Part shown: one piece after another, positions 9,586 through 18,276 of the stretch | Numbering within the stretch: position 1 is the stretch's first letter | Layout of the letters: every line of letters begins with the position of its first letter | Assembly (NCBI RefSeq): GCF_003987015.1 | Contig: NZ_PIPQ01000001.1 | Span: forward strand, 682,001 to 746,000 | Direction: 5' to 3' | DNA length: 64,000 bases | Source of the DNA: Aliidiomarina taiwanensis | Lineage (GTDB): Bacteria > Pseudomonadota > Gammaproteobacteria > Enterobacterales > Alteromonadaceae | Translations under genes and position numbers: made by a program | Notes under the pieces: model-generated | Told to the model about the DNA's origin: nothing | The model's input: the letters and a program-made list of their open reading frames with translations, nothing else | Databases searched by the model: none

Positions 9586-12093
9586 TTATTTCTTCAGGTT
9601 TTCTTCAAACAACTTATGAATTTTCCGGAACTCATTTAACCAGCTGGAAGGCTGCACGAAACCGTGCGGCTCCACTGGGAAAATAGCCGTTTCGAAGTTT
9701 TCTTTTTCCAGCTCAATAAAGCGCTGCACAATACGCACTGTGTCTTGGAAGAAGACGTTGTCGTCTACCATAGGCGCATTGATCAGCAAGGCGTCTTCCA
9801 GGCCGTCGGCGAAGTAAATAGGCGAACTTCGACGGTAAGCAATGGCGTCGTCCTGAGGCAGGTTCAAAATATTCGACGTGTAGCCTGTATTGTAGTGCGC
9901 CCAGTCTGTCACCGGCCGTAAAGCGGCACCCGCTTGGAATAGGCCTGGCTCTTTGAACAGGGCCATAAAGGTTAAGAAACCACCGTAAGAGCCGCCATAA
10001 GTACCTACACGCTCTGTGTCCACATGACGGTGCTCGCCCATCCAGTTCACCACGTCTACTAGGTCTTCAACCTCGGGTGTACCCATTTGACGATAAATCG
10101 CTGTGCGCCAGTCGCGGCCATAACCTGCTGAGCCACGGTAGTCGAGGTCTAGCACCACGTACCCTTGTTCTACCAGTAAGTTGTGGTACATGAATTCGCG
10201 GAAATAGTTCGACCAACCAGCGTGGGCATTTTGCAGGTAGCCCGCACCGTGAATAAACACCACGGCTGGATACTTTTCCGCTGCGTTTGCGTCGTACCCT
10301 TCAGGTAAGTACACCCGGCTGTAAATGGGGTGGTCGCCATGGCTCGACGGCACCGCCACTATTTCAGGCGCTGTCCACGGCATGGCAGCAAACTGCTCCG
10401 ACACGGTATAGGTTATGCGGTTGGCTGTTGCGCCTGCCCGGTTTTCTTGCACATAAAGTTCGGTTGGCTGCAGTGCATTTGAATGAGACAAAAGCAGCTG
10501 CGACTCGTCTGGGCTTAGCACAAACGACGTCATACCGCCCAAATCGGTTAATTGCTGCACTTCACCACCATCAACAGACACCCGATACACTTCATACACA
10601 CCCGGGTGGGTTTTATTGCCTTGGAAATAGAAGTTTTCGCCGGCATTGTCTAATACCACTTGCTGTACTTGGTACGCGCCCGAGGTCAGCTGCTGAGTAC
10701 GGCCCTTATTGCCTAAGTCGCGCACATATAAATGCCCATAACCGCTTTCTTCTGAGGTATACCACAGCTTATTACTGTTCGGTAACCACCCCATGTCGTT
10801 GAAATGACGGTTAATCCAGGCGTCATCGTGCAAACGGTGCTGGTTCACTAACGTCTTTTCAGCAAAGTCTATGGTGGCTATCCAGCGGTCTTTGTTGTCC
10901 CAAGCGCGTAGCATCACAGCAACACCCCTGCCGTCTGCTTGCCAAGCTATATTGCCTTGTCCTGCAGCCCAGTTAGGGAGTACGCCAATGGCGCGCGGCT
11001 TTCGCTCGCTGGTATAGGTTTCACCACGGGCTGCGTAGTTTTCTTCACGCACCTCACGCAACACGTCCTCGTCAAACCCTGGCAGGCTTTCATAGCTCAG
11101 TGCGTGCTTTTCACCAGTGACAATGTCGAGAAGAAATAGCTCATGACTAACGGGCTTTGCGTCGGCCACACGGCGCCGCACGTTTTGCATCTCGATACGA
11201 CCTGACTCGGTAACAAAACGCGGCATGAGGTCACCCTCACCGCGCCATCCTTGCGGTTTGGAAATCGCCACGATCAGCTTGTCTGCTGTGGGCGAAAGGC
11301 TAGCTGCGACAACCTGCTGACCTTTGCCTAAGTAAAATGGCTTGGGTGCTGTGGCCGGGTTTTCTGTTTGCACTGCGCTTTTGTAGTCGTGTCGTTGCTG
11401 GCGCTGACGGCGTTGAACTTGGTTGTACAGCATTAAGTCAACTTCTTCTTTCGCCAGGTAGTCACTGGGTGCTTGTACTGGCTCTGGCGCATCGGAGGTC
11501 GCCAAACTCGCCACCAACTGTGTACGTCCGGTTTGGGCGTCCATAGCATAGAAGTCGTTACCTTGACGGTAGCTTAATCGACCGTCGGCTAAAAACTGCA
11601 AGCTACTGCGGTTGGCATTGTCTTGCGTTAGCTGAGAGATTGCGCCTGTCGCTAAGTCCACTGCGAATATATTGCGTTCAAAAATATAAGCCGCACGGGT
11701 ACGGTCCGCGTTATAAACTCGGGAGTTTGTGGCTTCGTGATGCAATGCACTTAAGGCCACTTCACTCACATGAGGCTGACCATTTTCAAATGCAACACGC
11801 TGTAAAGTGCGCACTGGACTGCCTTCTTGTTTCTGCTGGAACAATACCTGTTTGCCGTCCAGTGACCAAAACGGACGCTCTGGGCTACGGCCTATCCAGT
11901 CTGGATCGGCCATAATTTGTTCCATGGTAAAGGCTGGGGCATCAACAGCTGCTGGTGCACGTTCAACTGCCGTGGCAGTTTGCAGTGAAGCTGCTGGCAC
12001 CACACTGGCCGTCGACTGTGCCGTATTGTCTGTCATCGCACAGGACGTGCTAAACAGGGCAGCAGAAATAGCTAACACAAGTGTTTTCTTCAT
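9586..12093 (-). CDS. Exported S9 family peptidase (dipeptidyl-peptidase IV / prolyl oligopeptidase type)
   Basis: An 835-residue serine peptidase predicted to be exported. The N-terminus MKKTLVLAISAALFSTSCA is a Sec signal; the Cys near residue 19 could be lipidated, but the box (S-T-S before Cys) is atypical. A long beta-propeller-like region with repeated TolB/DPP-IV-type strands follows. The C-terminal alpha/beta hydrolase domain has the nucleophile in GGSYGG (Ser702), Asp777 in APMVDDNV and His810 in EPHGF, plus the RGSAGYGRDWR signature. Probably trims proline-containing or other oligopeptides outside the cytoplasm. Monocistronic, with terminators on both sides. The exact specificity (DPP-IV or acylaminoacyl peptidase) is not resolved. 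Confidence 0.9.
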   Translation of the reverse strand: MKKTLVLAISAALFSTSCAMTDNTAQSTASVVPAASLQTATAVERAPAAVDAPAFTMEQIMADPDWIGRSPERPFWSLDGKQVLFQQKQEGSPVRTLQRVAFENGQPHVSEVALSALHHEATNSRVYNADRTRAAYIFERNIFAVDLATGAISQLTQDNANRSSLQFLADGRLSYRQGNDFYAMDAQTGRTQLVASLATSDAPEPVQAPSDYLAKEEVDLMLYNQVQRRQRQQRHDYKSAVQTENPATAPKPFYLGKGQQVVAASLSPTADKLIVAISKPQGWRGEGDLMPRFVTESGRIEMQNVRRRVADAKPVSHELFLLDIVTGEKHALSYESLPGFDEDVLREVREENYAARGETYTSERKPRAIGVLPNWAAGQGNIAWQADGRGVAVMLRAWDNKDRWIATIDFAEKTLVNQHRLHDDAWINRHFNDMGWLPNSNKLWYTSEESGYGHLYVRDLGNKGRTQQLTSGAYQVQQVVLDNAGENFYFQGNKTHPGVYEVYRVSVDGGEVQQLTDLGGMTSFVLSPDESQLLLSHSNALQPTELYVQENRAGATANRITYTVSEQFAAMPWTAPEIVAVPSSHGDHPIYSRVYLPEGYDANAAEKYPAVVFIHGAGYLQNAHAGWSNYFREFMYHNLLVEQGYVVLDLDYRGSAGYGRDWRTAIYRQMGTPEVEDLVDVVNWMGEHRHVDTERVGTYGGSYGGFLTFMALFKEPGLFQAGAALRPVTDWAHYNTGYTSNILNLPQDDAIAYRRSSPIYFADGLEDALLINAPMVDDNVFFQDTVRIVQRFIELEKENFETAIFPVEPHGFVQPSSWLNEFRKIHKLFEENLKK

Positions 12094-12135
12094 TCTTAAT
12101 TCCTATTGAGAATGCCAAGGGCTAAAAGTCGTTCT

Positions 12136-12169
12136 ATTAAAACAAAAGCGCCCGCCGGTGGCGAGCGCT
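12136..12169 (-). terminator. Terminator of the hppD-hmgA-fahA-maiA operon
   Basis: On the minus strand AGCGCTCGCC pairs with GGCGGGCGCT (12147-12169, one mismatch, short ACC loop), followed by TTTGTTTTAA (12136-12146). It lies just after the maiA stop. Confidence 0.85.
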
Positions 12170-12183
12170 GTTGCGGTTAACGG

Positions 12184-12825
12184 TCAGGCTTCAGCGTCGG
12201 GTTGAGCTTCAGGCTGCGCTTGCTGGAACGCAGGTAAAGCTTGCAAACGCTCATACACCCCCATTAACCGAGGGTATGGGCTTAAGTCCACCTGAAAACG
12301 TTTGGCATTATACACTTGTGGCACCAAGCATACATCCGCAAGGCTTACCGTGTCGCCTACACAATAATCGCCAGCGTATTGCTCAAGCCGTTGCTCAAAG
12401 GCCGCAAAGGTAGTTGCAACCCAATGGTGAATCCAGTCTAAACGAGCCTCGTCCGACACCCTTAACGTGCCGGTTAAATACTGCAATACACGCAAGTTGG
12501 TAATTGGCTGAAGTTCTGCCGCCATATCCAAGGCTAAGCTGCGCACAATAGCTGCTTGCTTAGGGTCTTCGGGAATAAGGCGGTTTTTCGGATGTTGAGC
12601 GTCAAGGTACTCAATAATAGCCAGCGACTGGTTCAACACCAAGTCGCCGTCCACCAGGGTAGGCACCAAGCCCACCGGGTTCAATGCCCTATATGCCGCT
12701 TGTTTCTGTTCGCCACCGTCTTTTACCAAGTGCACCGGCTCATACTCAAAAGCAAGGCCCTTTAAGTGCATGGCAATACGCGTTCGATAACTTGCAGACG
12801 AACGCCAGTAACCGTAGAGCTTCAC
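12184..12825 (-). CDS. maiA: Maleylacetoacetate isomerase (zeta-class glutathione transferase)
   Basis: Glutathione-dependent cis-trans isomerisation of maleylacetoacetate to fumarylacetoacetate in tyrosine breakdown. The 213-residue protein has an N-terminal thioredoxin-like GST domain opening MKLYGYWRSSASYRTRIAM, where SSASYRTR replaces the SSCxW of eukaryotic zeta GSTs, then the glutathione-binding VPTLVDGDLVLNQSLAIIEY (about 54-73) and an all-helical C-terminal domain with DVCLVPQVYNAKRF. The ATG overlaps the fahA stop by four bases. Last gene of the homogentisate operon, followed by a terminator. Confidence 0.93.
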   Translation of the reverse strand: MKLYGYWRSSASYRTRIAMHLKGLAFEYEPVHLVKDGGEQKQAAYRALNPVGLVPTLVDGDLVLNQSLAIIEYLDAQHPKNRLIPEDPKQAAIVRSLALDMAAELQPITNLRVLQYLTGTLRVSDEARLDWIHHWVATTFAAFEQRLEQYAGDYCVGDTVSLADVCLVPQVYNAKRFQVDLSPYPRLMGVYERLQALPAFQQAQPEAQPDAEA

Positions 12826-13847
12826 GACTTTGGCCCTTTGTACTGCACCATTTTCTGGTCGATAGCACCAAAAATAGACGCGCCCTCTTCGTCTAGCATT
12901 TCAATACGAATGCTGTCACCAAAACTCATAAAAGGAGTGCTGGGCTTGCCGTCACGAATGGTTTCTATCATGCGCACTTCGGCAATACAGCTGTAACCGA
13001 CACCGCCTTCATCAATACTCGAGCCATGCTCGGTCCCCTGTTTATTGGACACCGTACCAGAGCCAATAATGGTTCCTGCACTTAATGGACGCGACTTCGC
13101 CGCATGAGCAACTAGCTGAGCAAAGTCAAAGGTCATGTCTTCACCTGCGTTCGGCTTACCAAATAGTTTGCCGTTATATGTGGAAAGCAGGGGTAAGTGC
13201 ACTTTATTTTGCTGCCACTTGTCACCGAGCTCGTCAGGCGTAATGGCAACAGGCGAGAAGACGGACGACGGCTTCGACTGGAAAAAGCCGAACCCTTTGG
13301 CCAGCTCACCGGGAATCAGACCGCGCAGCGAAACGTCGTTCACTAACATCAACAGCTTAATATGCTGGCCCGCTGCAGCGGCATTGACCGCCATGGGCAC
13401 ATCGTTGGTGATAACAGCCACTTCAGCTTCAAAGTCAATGCCCCACTCGTCGCTCGGCAGTGGTACATTCTCCCGCGGCCCAATGAAAGCGTCCGAGCCG
13501 CCCTGATACATCAGTGGGTCTTCCCAAAAGCTGGGGGGCATTTCTGCACCACGGGCTTTGCGCACAAGTTCCACGTGGTTAACATAAGCACTACCATCGG
13601 CCCACTGATACGCGCGCGGCAACGGCGACTCACAATTCGTCTCGTCAAAGGCCACGTCGTCGTTCAGCTTGTCGTTATTCAGAGCAATGTACACTTCTTT
13701 CAACTTAGGCTCTACTTCGTCCCAGCTATCAATGGCTTGTTGCATGGTGCTGGCTATTTCAGGTACAGCCACAGCACGTTTTAGGTCGCGGCTAACCACC
13801 ACCAAGTATCCGTCGCGCGTTCCGTCACGATAGGTTGCTAATTTCAT
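12822..13847 (-). CDS. fahA: Fumarylacetoacetase (fumarylacetoacetate hydrolase)
   Basis: Hydrolyses fumarylacetoacetate to fumarate and acetoacetate, the last step of tyrosine catabolism. The 341-residue bacterial-type FAH protein starts MKLATYRDGTRDGYLVVVSR. Metal and active-site segments are DFEAEVAVI (about 150), VNDVSLRGLIP and SAGTIIGSGTVSN. It starts two bases after the hmgA stop and overlaps maiA by four bases, so translation of the operon is tightly coupled. Shorter than mammalian FAH (about 420), as usual for this bacterial group. Confidence 0.94.
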   Translation of the reverse strand: MKLATYRDGTRDGYLVVVSRDLKRAVAVPEIASTMQQAIDSWDEVEPKLKEVYIALNNDKLNDDVAFDETNCESPLPRAYQWADGSAYVNHVELVRKARGAEMPPSFWEDPLMYQGGSDAFIGPRENVPLPSDEWGIDFEAEVAVITNDVPMAVNAAAAGQHIKLLMLVNDVSLRGLIPGELAKGFGFFQSKPSSVFSPVAITPDELGDKWQQNKVHLPLLSTYNGKLFGKPNAGEDMTFDFAQLVAHAAKSRPLSAGTIIGSGTVSNKQGTEHGSSIDEGGVGYSCIAEVRMIETIRDGKPSTPFMSFGDSIRIEMLDEEGASIFGAIDQKMVQYKGPKS

Positions 13848-13849
13848 TC

Positions 13850-14980
13850 TTATTTCTCCTGCCAGCTTTTTACATAGTCTGAATTTTCAACGGCATGTGC
13901 GGCTTCCCCCACTGACAAGGCGTCGCGTGTATCGAGCATCAGCGCCACTTCGTCGGTAAATTTCTTTTTATGCTGTAAGCCCGCTTGAAACGCTTTTGGA
14001 TGCGGGCCATGGGTAAAGCCAGCGGGGTGGAAAGTCACCGAGCCTTTTTCAATGTTGTCACGGCTAAAAAAGTCGCCCGCATGGTAAAATAACACTTCAT
14101 CGTAGTCGTCGTTATTGTGGTAAAACGGCACCTTCAAGGCGCCTGGGTCGCTTTCAATAGGCCGCGGTACAAAAGTACAAACCACAAAGCGCTCTGCCAC
14201 AAAGGTGGTGTGCGCTGAAGGCGGTAAGTGGTACCTGTGGCTCATGAGTGGGCGAAAGTCGCGCCAGTTGACCCGCACGGGTGCTAAGTCACCGTGCCAC
14301 CCGACCACGTCCAGTGGATTATAAGGAAACGTGACCACAGACACTTCACCATGGCGTTTTACTTCCACCTGCCAGCTGTCTTCGCTGTATTGGTCTTTAA
14401 AACGTTGGTTAATGTCTGGGACGTCGAGACACGCCGGGTCAAAAATAGCATGATTCCCCACCAAGCCTTTGTCGGGTAACTGGTAAGCACCATTGGTGGC
14501 TTCTATCATCACCACTTGCATGGGTGAAGTCGGCTCCAGACGCCAATTGGTGGAGCGTGGAATCACCAAATAGTCACCGTCACGCAGTGTTAAATGGCCG
14601 TAGTCACAGAAGAACTCACCGCCCCCTTCGTGCACAAACATGAGGTCGTCGCCATCGGCGTTGCGCGCCAACTTTTTCATGGGCTCACTGACATGCCATA
14701 TACGGAACTTGCAATGGGCATTGTACAGTAGGTTTGGCGCAACCCAGGGCGACGCCGTGTCCAAGCCTTGTAGCTCTTGGAAATTAAAAGCACGCGGCCG
14801 TAATGGGCCTTCCCAGTCGCTCCAACCGGTGGGGGCATGCTGATGGTGAAAGTGGGTCGCTGGGCCGAAGAATCCACTCCGGCCCGCCTCACGTTCATAC
14901 ATTGCCTCTTCCGGAAAGTCAGCATGGGCTTGGCGCGAAGCTGTCCCTACCTGCTTTGGAAAAGAAATGGGTTTACGCAT
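13850..14980 (-). CDS. hmgA: Homogentisate 1,2-dioxygenase
   Basis: Fe(II) cupin dioxygenase that opens the aromatic ring of homogentisate to give maleylacetoacetate. The start MRKPISFPKQVGTASRQ at ATG 14978-14980 gives 376 residues and overlaps the hppD stop by eight bases; the frame is open further upstream but inside hppD. Family hallmarks are HQHAPTGWSDWEGPLRPR (about 46-63), the VHEGGGEFFCDYGHLTLRDG cupin strand, and metal-ligand segments near YHNNDDYDEVLFYHAGDFFS and HPAGFTHGPHP. Loss of this enzyme typically leads to brown homogentisate pigment (pyomelanin) in bacteria. Confidence 0.95.
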   Translation of the reverse strand: MRKPISFPKQVGTASRQAHADFPEEAMYEREAGRSGFFGPATHFHHQHAPTGWSDWEGPLRPRAFNFQELQGLDTASPWVAPNLLYNAHCKFRIWHVSEPMKKLARNADGDDLMFVHEGGGEFFCDYGHLTLRDGDYLVIPRSTNWRLEPTSPMQVVMIEATNGAYQLPDKGLVGNHAIFDPACLDVPDINQRFKDQYSEDSWQVEVKRHGEVSVVTFPYNPLDVVGWHGDLAPVRVNWRDFRPLMSHRYHLPPSAHTTFVAERFVVCTFVPRPIESDPGALKVPFYHNNDDYDEVLFYHAGDFFSRDNIEKGSVTFHPAGFTHGPHPKAFQAGLQHKKKFTDEVALMLDTRDALSVGEAAHAVENSDYVKSWQEK

Positions 14981-16049
14981 CGCTGAGCACTCCACGGCGT
15001 ATTTGGTCTTCTTCAATCGACTCAAACAAGGCTTTGAAGTTACCTTCACCGAACCCTTCGTTCCCCTTGCGTTGGATGATCTCAAAGAACACAGGGCCAA
15101 TCACCGTTTGGGTAAAAATTTGCAGCAGAATGCCGTCTTTCATGGGGGCGCCATCAATAAGAATACGCAAGTCACGTAAAGCGTCTACGTCTTCTGTGTG
15201 GCCTTCTACGCGCTCGTCAACTTTGTCGTAGTAAGTGTCAGGTGTAGGCATAAACTCCATGCCACCCTCACGCAGTTTACGTACTGTGTCGTAAATATCA
15301 TTTGAGTTCATGGCAATATGCTGAATTCCTTCACCATTGTACTCACGTAGGTATTCTTCAATTTGCGACTTATCGTCGTGAGACTCGTTAATAGGAATCC
15401 GTATTTTTCCACACGGCGACGTCATAGCGCGGCTTAATAAACCTGTTAGCTTACCTTCAATGTCGAAGTAACGGACTTCTCGGAAGTTAGCAATGCGCTC
15501 GTAGAAGCCGGCCCACACGTCCATATTGCCCTGAAACACGTTATGGGTTAGGTGATCCACCAAGTCCATACCTGTTTCGTTTTTCTTCATTTCCTCTTCC
15601 CAGTTGTCATAAAACTGGAAGTCCACATCGTAAATGCTTTGGCTGCCGTAGCGATCCACAAAATAAAGGGCACTTTCACCAATGCCGTACACGGCTGGAA
15701 TATTCAGCTCCATAACACCTACGTCTTGCTTAAACTCCTTCGCACCATTGGCGAGTGCATGGTTAAAGGCATGTTCGGCGTCTTTTACGCGCCAAGCCAT
15801 ACCACACACGCTCGCGCCGTGAGCGGAAGCAAAGGTTTCGGCTTGTGAACCTGGCTGCGCATTAATAATGAAGTTAATGTCGTTTTGTTTATACAGCCAA
15901 ACTTCCTTCCGGCGGTGTTTTGCCACTTCTGTAAAGCCAAGCAGTTTAAATAGGTGCTTTAAGTCGTTAATGCCTTTTTCATTTGGTGCTGTGTATTCAA
16001 CAAACTCAAAGCCGTCGGTACCCATAGGGTTTATTGTTTGATCAGACAT
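14973..16049 (-). CDS. hppD: 4-hydroxyphenylpyruvate dioxygenase
   Basis: Fe(II) enzyme converting 4-hydroxyphenylpyruvate to homogentisate. The 358-residue protein has two VOC (glyoxalase-like) domains; C-terminal metal-site segments are DLVDHLTHNVF (first His), GIQHIAMNSNDI (second His), and ILLQIFTQTVIGPVFFEIIQR (Glu), with QRKGNEGFGEGNFKALF the classical HPPD tail motif. A good AGGAGG ribosome site precedes the ATG. First gene of hppD-hmgA-fahA-maiA. The aromatic aminotransferase that would feed it is not in the window. Confidence 0.96.
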   Translation of the reverse strand: MSDQTINPMGTDGFEFVEYTAPNEKGINDLKHLFKLLGFTEVAKHRRKEVWLYKQNDINFIINAQPGSQAETFASAHGASVCGMAWRVKDAEHAFNHALANGAKEFKQDVGVMELNIPAVYGIGESALYFVDRYGSQSIYDVDFQFYDNWEEEMKKNETGMDLVDHLTHNVFQGNMDVWAGFYERIANFREVRYFDIEGKLTGLLSRAMTSPCGKIRIPINESHDDKSQIEEYLREYNGEGIQHIAMNSNDIYDTVRKLREGGMEFMPTPDTYYDKVDERVEGHTEDVDALRDLRILIDGAPMKDGILLQIFTQTVIGPVFFEIIQRKGNEGFGEGNFKALFESIEEDQIRRGVLSDA

Positions 16050-16150
16050 AAGGTGTCCTCCTGTGGTGTCTTTATTATTGTTATATTCTTGTAACCTTTT
16101 TAGCTTGAACCACCCTCCGAAGGCTAGTTTTGCGAGTATTTGTTGGTACC

Positions 16151-16191
16151 AATAAAAACAGAGCCCCTGTAATCATTTAGTTACAGGGGCT
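16151..16191 (-). terminator. Terminator of the mgl-phhA-phhB-tyrR operon
   Basis: AGCCCCTGTAA (16162-16172) and TTACAGGGGCT (16181-16191) form a perfect 11-bp stem with an 8-base loop; on the minus strand it is followed by CTGTTTTTATT. It separates tyrR from the hppD operon promoter region. Confidence 0.9.
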
Positions 16192-16218
16192 TCACAGAAG
16201 GGATAACAGGGGTTTAGG

Positions 16219-16236
16219 TGTAAACTTTACTTTACT
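16219..16236. promoter_or_regulatory. Candidate TyrR box upstream of hppD, at the tyrR stop
   Basis: TGTAAA-CTTTAC-TTTACT matches the TyrR box TGTAAA-N6-TTTACA at 11 of 12 positions, including the G and C 14 bases apart that are near-invariant. It overlaps the tyrR stop codon and lies about 170 bases upstream of the hppD start, with the tyrR terminator in between. It may be an activator site for hppD or chance. Confidence 0.45.
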
Positions 16237-17818
16237 CGCTAGGCGCGGGTGTACTCTTTTGTTTACTTGTTCTTTTTCTACGCTGCTTGCCAATGCCATA
16301 TTCACGTAACTTATTCGCAATCGCTGTATGACTTAAGCCAAGTTTGCTCGCCAATTGGCGTGTACTCGGGTAGCTCGGGTACAGTCGTTTTAATAAGGAG
16401 CTTTCAAAGCGTTTTACCGCTTCGTCTAAGGTTTCTTCACCTAATTCAATAGCTAACGGTTCAAAGGAAGGTGTCATGTCAGGCAGAAGAATATGCTCAG
16501 ACTCTAGCTTGTCACCTTCTAACATAGACACAGCTCGGTAAATAGTATTCTCGAGTTGACGTACGTTGCCTGGCCAACTGTAGTTGCTTAAGTGCTTTAA
16601 GCACGCCTCGGACACACTGGCTATCGGTCGCTCTAAAGCAGTGCAAAACTGGTACACAAAGTGGTCTGTCAGAAGTTCAATGTCTCCTTTTCGCTCTCGC
16701 AACGGCGGTATGTACAAACTAAGCACGTTCAACCGGTAGTATAAGTCTTCACGGAACTGCCCCTGTTCGACTTTTTCTAATAGCTCCCCCCGCGCCAAGC
16801 ATATTAAACGCACGTCCACTGCAACCATTTGCTCTTCCCCAATGCGGCGAAAACGACCGTCTTCAAGGAAGCGTAATAGCTTTGCTTGGAGTTCTGGCGA
16901 CATGTCGGCTACCGAGTCGAGCAACACAGTCCCACCATGGGCTTGTTCAAAAATGCCTTTCTTGCCATTGGGATGGTGCGAGAAAATGCCTGGCCCATAG
17001 CCAAAAAGTTCACTTTCAGCCACATTGTCAGGTAACGCACCACAATTGACGGCTAAAAAAGGTTCTCCTGCTCGGCTGCTTGACTCATGGCAAGCGCGGG
17101 CAACTAATTCTTTCCCCACACCTGTTTCCCCTTCGAGCAATAAGGGGGCATGTAATTGGGCCATGCGAGCCGCGTCACGCAACACCCGCTTCAACCCAGC
17201 ATGCTGAGTCAGCACCTTGTTAAAGGCATTGGTTTCTTCGTGGGTAATACGGCTGGAAGGAATGGGCTTGGCTTGGCAATGAATCACTGCCCCGGCAAAT
17301 GCGGGTTCACCCGACTGATCGTTTAGCCAAATAGGCAAGATCTGCGCTAAATACCAACGCCCCCCAAGCTCTAGCTTTTCCGCTGTCGGTTCTTCGGGTT
17401 GCTCGGCTAACCAACGCCGGGGAAAGCCCGTGGCGTAATCCGCTAAAAACTGGCCCCGCAAGGCTTCGTCTGTGGTTTTTAATAGTGCCGTCACCGAGTG
17501 GTTCGCAATATCTATACGGCCCTTGTGGTCCACACTTAAGACTGGGTTTGGCAGTGAGTTCAATAACACCTTGAACTCGAAGTGTTCGCGTTCAAATGGC
17601 AGGTAAGAAACTGTTTTTACATCGTCTACGTTGGGAATTAAGCGTATTTTGGGCATGAGCATTTGCAGTTCTTCAAAGGCCATGCTGGGAAAGCTGAGAA
17701 ATATTTTACCTGCGGGGTCGACTTCAATTCCTCGCAAGTCAATTTCATACTCACGCAATATCGTTAGCACATCCTGGCAAATACCAAGACGGTCACGACA
17801 TGTTATTTCTAAGCGCAC
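16232..17818 (-). CDS. tyrR: TyrR, aromatic amino acid-responsive transcription regulator
   Basis: Controls aromatic amino acid metabolism in response to Tyr, Phe or Trp. The 528-residue protein has an N-terminal ACT domain opening VRLEITCRDRLGICQDVLT, a PAS domain (about 75-185), an AAA+ ATPase with LLLEGETGVGKEL, and a C-terminal Fis-like helix-turn-helix (STRQLASKLGLSHTAIANKL). The sigma-54 contact motif GAFTGA is replaced by GPGIFSHHP, as expected for TyrR, which works with sigma-70. The start is taken as GTG 17816-17818: AAGGAGG lies eight bases before it and the product then matches E. coli TyrR; the upstream ATG would place that AAGGAGG inside the coding region. Fourth gene of the mgl-phhAB-tyrR unit. 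Confidence 0.93.
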   Translation of the reverse strand: MRLEITCRDRLGICQDVLTILREYEIDLRGIEVDPAGKIFLSFPSMAFEELQMLMPKIRLIPNVDDVKTVSYLPFEREHFEFKVLLNSLPNPVLSVDHKGRIDIANHSVTALLKTTDEALRGQFLADYATGFPRRWLAEQPEEPTAEKLELGGRWYLAQILPIWLNDQSGEPAFAGAVIHCQAKPIPSSRITHEETNAFNKVLTQHAGLKRVLRDAARMAQLHAPLLLEGETGVGKELVARACHESSSRAGEPFLAVNCGALPDNVAESELFGYGPGIFSHHPNGKKGIFEQAHGGTVLLDSVADMSPELQAKLLRFLEDGRFRRIGEEQMVAVDVRLICLARGELLEKVEQGQFREDLYYRLNVLSLYIPPLRERKGDIELLTDHFVYQFCTALERPIASVSEACLKHLSNYSWPGNVRQLENTIYRAVSMLEGDKLESEHILLPDMTPSFEPLAIELGEETLDEAVKRFESSLLKRLYPSYPSTRQLASKLGLSHTAIANKLREYGIGKQRRKRTSKQKSTPAPSE

Positions 17819-17913
17819 AGCGAAGCCCTCCTTGTCCAATGTAAATAAAATTATACAGCTAATTTTATTTCATTGCAGCACTATCTGGAGCTTGCTGTAC
17901 GCTTAACCGTCAG

Positions 17914-18255
17914 TTAGTCGTCGAGTAGCGCGTCGGTTTTAGCCGCCATAATAAAGTCGTTGCGGTGTAGGCCGCCAATGGCGTGGGTCCACCAAGTGAC
18001 GGTTAGCTTGCCCCACTCCAAAAGCAGTGACGGGTGGTGAAACTCGTCTTCTGCTAGTTGTGCAACTTTATTCGAAAAGGCCCATGCTTGTTTAAAATTC
18101 TTAAACTTATACACGCGCTCTAATTGCAAAACGCCATTGCGGCTTTCAGGAACCCAGTCAGGTATTTCCTTCATCAGTTCGCGTAGCTCTTCGTCACTTA
18201 CCTTCGGTGCATCAGCGTGACAGGCCTCACATTCTTGGTGTTTTAGATCACTCAT
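17914..18255 (-). CDS. phhB: Pterin-4a-carbinolamine dehydratase
   Basis: Dehydrates 4a-hydroxytetrahydrobiopterin made during each turnover of phenylalanine hydroxylase, so the pterin cofactor can be recycled. The 113-residue protein has the family core [19 protein letters not shown] (about 47-65), then [24 protein letters not shown] with the catalytic paired His and the later His. It begins 21 bases after the phhA stop in the same operon. About 95 bases separate it from tyrR, with no clear terminator. Confidence 0.94.
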   Translation of the reverse strand: MSDLKHQECEACHADAPKVSDEELRELMKEIPDWVPESRNGVLQLERVYKFKNFKQAWAFSNKVAQLAEDEFHHPSLLLEWGKLTVTWWTHAIGGLHRNDFIMAAKTDALLDD

Positions 18256-18276
18256 GGTTTTTACCTTTTATACATT

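Noticed and set aside
10287-10802. Plus-strand open frame (171 codons) opposite the S9 peptidase gene
   Set aside because: It is antisense to a conserved peptidase domain and its product resembles no protein; rich in His, Arg and Thr as expected of a shadow.
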